Positions 6,110-9,163 of a stretch of DNA of 9,163 nt are shown here, in pieces. A program made the position numbers and the translations under genes. The stretch spans positions 3,995-13,157 of the forward strand of contig DXZV01000037.1 in assembly GCA_019419485.1 (NCBI GenBank), given 5' to 3'. Source of the DNA: Collinsella sp. GTDB lineage: Bacteria; Actinomycetota; Coriobacteriia; Coriobacteriales; Coriobacteriaceae. The notes below the pieces were generated by a model. It was not told the DNA's origin, did not search any database, and saw only the letters and a list, made by a program, of their open reading frames with translations. Position 1 is the stretch's first letter; each line of letters begins with the position of its first letter.

Positions 6110-8164
6110 ATGACTATGCAAAAAGACATGATGGGCCGCGCGCTCCGCGACTCGTTTGCCAAGCTGGACCCTCGCGTCCAGATTCAAAACCCGGTCATGT
6201 TCCTGGTGTGGCTTTCCGCCGTCATGACCTCCGTCCTGGCCGTCGCTTCCATCTTCGGTGTGCAGGACGCGGGTGTGCCCACCTACTATGTGGTCGCCAT
6301 CGCGGTCATCCTGTGGCTCACCGACCTGTTCTCGAACTTCGCCGAGGCGCTTGCCGAGGGCCGCGGTAAGGCTCAGGCTGATTCCCTGCGTGCGGCCAAG
6401 AAGGATGTCGAGGCCCATCGCATCGAGTCCGTTGAGGACAAGGAGCACTTCACCGTCGTTCCCGGCACCGAGCTCACGCGCGGCGACCTGGTGATCGTAC
6501 GCGCCGGCGAGCAGATTCCCGGCGACGGCGACGTCATCGAGGGCGCTGCCTCCGTTGACGAGTCCGCCATCACCGGCGAGTCCGCCCCCGTGGTCCGCGA
6601 GGCCGGCGGCGACCGCTCTGCCGTTACCGGCGGTACCACGGTGCTGTCCGACTGGATCATCGTCAAGATCTCCAGTGAGCCCGGCCAGAGCTTCCTGGAC
6701 AAGATGATCGCGATGGTCGAGGGTGCCGCGCGCAAGAAGACCCCTAACGAGATTGCTCTGGAGATCTTCCTGGTGGCCCTCTCCATCGTCTTTATCCTGG
6801 TCACGCTGGCCCTGTATTGTTACTCCTGCTTCTCGGTCGGTCTTAACGACATGGTCAACCCCACGGCCGTGACCACGCTCGTGGCGCTGCTCGTGTGCCT
6901 GGCTCCCACTACCATCGGCGCCCTTCTGTCCGCCATCGGCATCGCCGGCATGAGCCGTCTGAACGAGGCCAACGTGCTGGCCATGTCCGGCCGCGCCATC
7001 GAGGCCGCCGGCGACGTCGACATCCTCATGCTCGACAAGACCGGCACCATCACCCTGGGTAACCGCCAAGCCGCTGAGTTCATCCCGGTCGACGGCGTCG
7101 ATCCCGCGGAGCTGGCCGATGCCGCTCAGCTTTCCTCGCTGGCCGACGAGACCCCCGAGGGTCGTTCCATCGTCGTGCTCGCCAAGGAGCAGTTCGGTCT
7201 GCGCGGTCGCACGCTCGAGGATAAGGGTATGGAGTTCATCCCGTTCACCGCGGCAACGCGTATGTCCGGCGTGAACTACGAGGGCAATGAGATCCGCAAG
7301 GGCGCTGCCGATTCCGTGCGCACCTATGTGGAGGCAGCCGGCGGCGTGTTCTCCCAGGAGTGCGACGAGGTCGTCGAGCGCATCGCCAAGGCCGGCGGCA
7401 CCCCGCTGGTCGTGACCAAGAACTGCCGCGTGCTGGGCGTTGTGTACCTCAAGGACATCATCAAGTCCGGCGTTAAGGAGAAGTTCGCCGACCTGCGCAA
7501 GATGGGCATCAAGACCATCATGGTGACGGGCGACAATCCGCTCACCGCCGCGGCAATCGCCGCCGAGGCCGGCGTTGACGACTTCCTGGCCGAGGCCACC
7601 CCTGAAGGCAAACTCGAGAAGATCCGCGAGTTCCAGCGTGAGGGTCACCTGGTCGCCATGACCGGCGACGGCACCAACGACGCGCCCGCTCTGGCCCAGG
7701 CCGACGTCGCCGTGGCCATGAACACGGGCACCCAGGCTGCCAAGGAGGCCGGCAACATGGTCGACCTCGACTCCAGCCCCACCAAGCTCATCGAGGTCGT
7801 GCGTATTGGCAAGCAGCTGCTCATGACCCGCGGCTCGCTCACGACCTTCTCGGTGGCCAACGACATGGCGAAGTACTTCGCTATCATCCCGGCCCTGTTC
7901 TCGCCGATCTACCCGGGCCTTGGCGCGCTCAACATCCTCGGTCTGGCAAGCCCGCTGTCCGCGGTTCTTTCGGCCATCATCTATAACGCGCTCGTTATCG
8001 TCGCGCTGATCCCGGCCGCGCTGAAGGGCGTTAAGTACCGCGAGGTACCGTCCGGACAGCTACTGATCCACAACCTGCTCGTGTGGGGTCTGGGCGGCAT
8101 CGTTGCCCCGTTCGTATTCATCAAGCTCATCGACATGCTGCTCGCGTTCTGCGGCATTATGTAA
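6110..8164 (+). CDS. kdpB: KdpB, P-type ATPase subunit of the Kdp potassium pump
   Basis: A 684-residue P-type ATPase that hydrolyses ATP to drive K+ import through KdpA. Visible motifs are, in order: the actuator-domain TGES (155-158), whose serine corresponds to the inhibitory phosphorylation site known in E. coli KdpB (S162); the phosphorylation loop DKTGTIT with the acceptor D309; the nucleotide-binding KGAA (397-400); VTGDNPLTA (472-480); and the hinge TGDGTNDAP (518-526). Hydrophobic segments at about 30-50, 58-80, 217-240, 253-280, 590-640 and 652-680 fit seven helices. SVANDMAKYF (581-590) holds D585 and K588, matching the charged pair in the membrane domain that couples pumping to hydrolysis in E. 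coli. The ribosome binding site AAGGAGGG lies just past the kdpA stop, with an 18-bp intergenic gap. The length equals the family norm (682 in E. coli) and nothing appears missing. Confidence 0.98.
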   Translation: MTMQKDMMGRALRDSFAKLDPRVQIQNPVMFLVWLSAVMTSVLAVASIFGVQDAGVPTYYVVAIAVILWLTDLFSNFAEALAEGRGKAQADSLRAAKKDVEAHRIESVEDKEHFTVVPGTELTRGDLVIVRAGEQIPGDGDVIEGAASVDESAITGESAPVVREAGGDRSAVTGGTTVLSDWIIVKISSEPGQSFLDKMIAMVEGAARKKTPNEIALEIFLVALSIVFILVTLALYCYSCFSVGLNDMVNPTAVTTLVALLVCLAPTTIGALLSAIGIAGMSRLNEANVLAMSGRAIEAAGDVDILMLDKTGTITLGNRQAAEFIPVDGVDPAELADAAQLSSLADETPEGRSIVVLAKEQFGLRGRTLEDKGMEFIPFTAATRMSGVNYEGNEIRKGAADSVRTYVEAAGGVFSQECDEVVERIAKAGGTPLVVTKNCRVLGVVYLKDIIKSGVKEKFADLRKMGIKTIMVTGDNPLTAAAIAAEAGVDDFLAEATPEGKLEKIREFQREGHLVAMTGDGTNDAPALAQADVAVAMNTGTQAAKEAGNMVDLDSSPTKLIEVVRIGKQLLMTRGSLTTFSVANDMAKYFAIIPALFSPIYPGLGALNILGLASPLSAVLSAIIYNALVIVALIPAALKGVKYREVPSGQLLIHNLLVWGLGGIVAPFVFIKLIDMLLAFCGIM

Positions 8165-8176
8165 GTGGAGGTTTGT

Positions 8177-8767
8177 ATGTTCAAAGGTGTTGCATCGCGC
8201 GCACTGGGCGTGTTCGCGCTGTTTACCGTTGTCTGCGGCCTGGGTTATACGCTCGTCGTGACCGGCATCGCCCAGGTTGCGTTCCCGTATCAGGCGAACG
8301 GTTCGCTCATTACGGTCGACGACAAGATCGTGGGCTCCGAGCTGATCGGCCAGAACTTCGAGGATGAGGACCACATGTGGGGCCGCATCCAGAACGTGTC
8401 AATTGTCGAAGGCGAAGACGGCGAGCTCATGGCGTATGGTGCCCCGTCCAACCTGTCCCCGGCGAGTGAGGAGTATCGGCAGCTTGTGGACGCGCGCGTC
8501 GAGAAGATTCGCGCCTCCAACCCCGACGCCGGCATGGATGCCGTGCCCGTCGACCTGGTGACGTGTTCCGGCTCAGGCCTCGACCCCGAGATCTCTCCCG
8601 ATGCCGCCGAGTACCAGGTCCCGCGCCTGGCGAAGGCCACGGGCAAGAGCGAAGGCGAGGTACGCGAGATCATCGCCCAGTGCACCAAGGGCCGATTCCT
8701 GGGCGTCTTCGGCGAGCCCACGGTCAACGTGCTCAAGGTGAACCTTATGCTGGACGGCGCGCTGTAG
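8177..8767 (+). CDS. kdpC: KdpC, accessory subunit of the Kdp ATPase
   Basis: A 196-residue protein with one N-terminal helix (about 8-34) and an external domain. KdpC assembles with KdpA and KdpB and is thought to aid K+ affinity or delivery. Family motifs are NGSLI (41-45), GSELIGQNF (53-61), YGAPSNLSP (87-95), VTCSGSGLDPEISP (128-141) and PTVNVLKVNLMLD (181-193). The HGRPS-type motif of proteobacterial KdpC is replaced by MWGRIQNVS (67-75), which appears to be a lineage variant. The start is the ATG at 8177, with GGAGG (8167-8171) 5 nt before it. A GTG at 8165, right after the kdpB stop, is in frame but would place the ribosome binding site inside the gene. Twelve bases separate it from kdpB. 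It ends the operon and is followed by the second hairpin repeat. Confidence 0.96.
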   Translation: MFKGVASRALGVFALFTVVCGLGYTLVVTGIAQVAFPYQANGSLITVDDKIVGSELIGQNFEDEDHMWGRIQNVSIVEGEDGELMAYGAPSNLSPASEEYRQLVDARVEKIRASNPDAGMDAVPVDLVTCSGSGLDPEISPDAAEYQVPRLAKATGKSEGEVREIIAQCTKGRFLGVFGEPTVNVLKVNLMLDGAL

Positions 8768-8790
8768 GTGAGGGAGTGGCGGATGGGGGC

Positions 8791-8905
8791 ATGACTGACT
8801 ATCTGAGCCCTCAATTTCACCCCGCCCATCAGTTGCGGTGAAATGCGGACTGTTTTGGCTGTCAAAGGCCTCATCTACTCCGTATTCCACCGCAACTTTT
8901 TTGTG
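8791..8905 (+). repeat. 115-bp intergenic repeat, copy 2
   Basis: The partner of 381-495, in direct orientation and offset by 8410 bp. The 88-bp core (8818-8905) is identical except for C8872. It begins 23 bp after the kdpC stop. The less conserved left part (8791-8817) keeps ATGACT-ACTA-CTG-GCC in common with copy 1. Beyond 8905 the two copies diverge at once, which defines a sharp right boundary at TTGTG. Confidence 0.85.
8831..8902 (+). terminator. Terminator of kdpFABC (repeat copy 2 hairpin)
   Basis: The 19-position stem (8831-8849 with 8879-8897) is the same as in copy 1, with a single loop change, and ends in six T (8897-8902). Its position 63 bp after the kdpC stop, before an apparently separate transcription unit, makes it the natural end of the kdpFABC transcript. 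The long stem and 29-nt loop are unusual for a simple intrinsic terminator. Confidence 0.65.
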
Positions 8906-8956
8906 AGGGTCGGGATTGAAGGCGGGGAGTGCGAGCGAGTGCGAATGCGGCGGGTA

Positions 8957-8995
8957 CTGATACGATAGGTGTGTCAGCAACTGCCGCCGAGCGGC
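8957..8995 (+). promoter_or_regulatory. Leader/promoter region of the flavin oxidoreductase gene
   Basis: Two small dyads lie before the start codon: CTGATAC/GTGTCAG (8957-8963 with 8971-8977, one T-G wobble, 7-nt loop) and GCCGC/GCGGC (8983-8987 with 8991-8995, 3-nt loop). TACGAT at 8961-8966 could be a -10 box inside the first dyad, which would then be a possible operator. No convincing -35 is seen. An 8-bp direct repeat GAGTGCGA occurs at 8927 and 8937. Confidence 0.25.
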
Positions 8996-9015
8996 TCAAA
9001 CGAAAGGATCCCTGT

Positions 9016-9163
9016 ATGGAGTCCTCCGCCTACCCGATGCTCTTTAGTCCGATCAAGGTCGGTACGACCGAGGTCAAGAACCGCGTCTTTATGCCGCCGG
9101 TGTCCACCAACCTGGCCGATCATGGCTATGTGACCGATGACTTGGTCGATCATTACCGTGCCC
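9016..9163 (+). CDS. Old Yellow Enzyme-type NADH:flavin oxidoreductase, N-terminal part
   Basis: The first 49 codons of a gene that runs off the right edge. The N-terminus has the pattern typical of the Old Yellow Enzyme family: MLFSPIKVG (8-16), then KNRVFMPPVSTN (21-32) and a HGYVTDDLVDHY segment (36-47), matching the first strand and the start of the FMN-binding TIM barrel. Relatives include 2,4-dienoyl-CoA reductase (FadH) and the bile-acid-modifying BaiCD/BaiH oxidoreductases of gut bacteria. The visible part cannot tell these apart, nor show whether the C-terminal Fe-S and FAD domains are present. The ATG at 9016 has AAAGGA 7 nt before it. It appears to be a separate unit from kdpFABC, given the intervening terminator-like hairpin, and no functional link to potassium uptake is evident. 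Confidence 0.85.
   Translation, partial: MESSAYPMLFSPIKVGTTEVKNRVFMPPVSTNLADHGYVTDDLVDHYRA

Noticed and set aside
5468..7648. A 726-codon open frame on the minus strand across kdpA and kdpB
   Set aside because: It lies opposite intact KdpA/KdpB coding sequence with all catalytic motifs. Its Gly/Asp/His-rich composition is what the antisense of GC-rich codons gives, and no domain is recognisable.
8573..8980. A 135-codon minus-strand frame spanning repeat copy 2 and the end of kdpC
   Set aside because: It overlaps kdpC antisense and the hairpin repeat, with no recognisable domain. It is explained by GC-rich sequence.

Overview
The window is a complete high-affinity potassium uptake (Kdp) locus on the chromosome of a GC-rich bacterium. 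GC-biased codon use, an actinobacterial style of intergenic sequence and a FeoB-associated Cys-rich peptide beside kdp suggest a gut Coriobacteriia member, possibly Collinsella-like. That placement is inference from general impression, not from any search.

Layout, left to right. (1) Positions 3-203 (+): a 66-residue Cys-rich membrane peptide of the FeoB-associated family, probably the tail of a feo iron-uptake operon lying to the left, followed by a GC-rich hairpin. (2) Positions 204-502: no complete gene. It holds that hairpin, a short coding-like remnant and the first copy of a 115-bp repeat that folds into a long hairpin ending in six T. (3) Positions 503-3935 (-): kdpD and kdpE, the sensor kinase and response regulator, overlapping by 8 nt. 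(4) Positions 3936-4178: a 243-bp divergent regulatory region. (5) Positions 4179-8767 (+): kdpF, kdpA, kdpB and kdpC, tightly packed with clear ribosome binding sites. (6) Positions 8768-9015: the second copy of the repeat, here placed as the terminator of kdpFABC, then the leader of the next gene. (7) Position 9016 to the right edge (+): the first 49 codons of an Old Yellow Enzyme-type flavin oxidoreductase.

How it works together: KdpD (cytoplasmic KdpD/USP domains, four membrane helices, GAF, histidine kinase) should phosphorylate KdpE, which would activate the divergent kdpFABC promoter when K+ is limiting. KdpA selects K+, KdpB is the P-type ATPase, KdpC is the periplasm-facing accessory subunit and KdpF is a small stabilising membrane peptide. 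All key catalytic motifs are present, so the system looks functional.

The genes themselves are a known system. The least explained structure is the pair of nearly identical, same-orientation hairpin repeats that bracket the whole kdp locus 8.4 kb apart. Secondary points are the divergent placement of kdpDE relative to kdpFABC and an enlarged extracytoplasmic loop in KdpA.
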